From Hymenopellis radicata (lineage: Eukaryota; Basidiomycota; Agaricomycetes; Agaricales; Physalacriaceae), in contig JADNRX010000882.1 of NCBI GenBank assembly GCA_015501595.1, forward strand, positions 1 through 18,859: a stretch of 18,859 bases of DNA. Reading direction: 5' to 3'. The notes under the pieces are model-generated. The model saw only the letters and a list, made by a program, of their open reading frames with translations, searched no databases and had not been told where the DNA came from. The translations under genes were made by a program, and so were the position numbers. This document shows, in pieces, positions 18,709 to 18,859 of the stretch; the stretch's first letter is position 1; the number at the start of each line of letters is the position of its first letter.

Positions 18709-18859
18709 ATGGCCTTCCTCCCCCAGAGCTGCTGCTGCTCATTTTCGACGAGGCACCAGTTCAGACGTTGACTTGTCTATCTCTCTGCTCTCATCAATTA
18801 CGAATCTTGGTTTTCCACTGCTGTACCGTCACGTCGTATTCAAGGAAAATGAGGATCTC
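18709..18859 (+). pseudogene. F-box/LRR-like gene, copy D, start only, frameshifted
   Basis: The ATG at 18709 is followed by MAFLPPELLLLIFDEAPVQT and SLCSHQLRILVF, closely matching copy B. A one-base loss near 18814-18817, compared with the other copies, then throws the text matching PLLYRHVVF out of frame. The gene runs off the window, so the rest is unseen. It is on the opposite strand to copies A-C. Confidence 0.7.

Overview
The window looks like nuclear DNA of a filamentous basidiomycete, most likely an agaricomycete. Its protein-coding genes are cut by many short introns (42-60 nt, with GT..AG ends and CTAAC-like branch sites), including a 16-exon gene in 2.5 kb. The recognisable proteins are fungal: a KRE6/SKN1 glucan-synthesis protein, a BBE-type FAD oxidase, an Rtt106-domain protein and F-box proteins. 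There are no bacterial operons, rRNA or CRISPR arrays.

Left half (1-8.4 kb). A decayed F-box gene (45-1478, minus) is followed by three apparently intact genes: a CCDC137-like nuclear/nucleolar protein (2522-3319, minus, 3 exons), a secreted-type FAD-linked oxidase of the berberine-bridge family (4163-6625, plus, 16 exons, one GC-AG intron, one 18-nt exon), and an Rtt106/Pob3-like histone chaperone (6941-8397, plus, probably with a last intron that leaves a two-residue final exon).

Right half (8.8-18.9 kb). This is a duplication-rich block. Three related F-box genes lie in the same orientation (A 8836-10291, B 11313-12818, C 14533-16031, all minus), and a fourth, D, runs off the right edge on the plus strand (18709-18859). 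Every copy carries its own frameshift or stop. Copy B keeps an open F-box exon but has a broken second exon; copy C keeps a 290-codon second exon but has a broken F-box. An intact SKN1/KRE6 gene (16355-18488, minus, 8 exons in the model given) sits between C and D. Its last exon and 3' flank were copied, together with an F-box gene, to 13632-13870. That copy is interrupted by a 242-bp TA-flanked transposon-like element with 17-bp perfect terminal inverted repeats (13389-13630). The original flank at 16203-16230 preserves the empty site. A segment of about 0.5 kb occurs at 10610-11130 and, inverted, at 13871-14343. It carries the spliced 3' end of an unrecognised gene.

The intact genes share no evident pathway. 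The story of the window is a stable set of single genes beside a locus where F-box genes have been repeatedly duplicated with pieces of neighbouring genes and then broken. Because the neighbouring multi-exon genes read through cleanly, I take the breaks as real decay rather than sequencing error.
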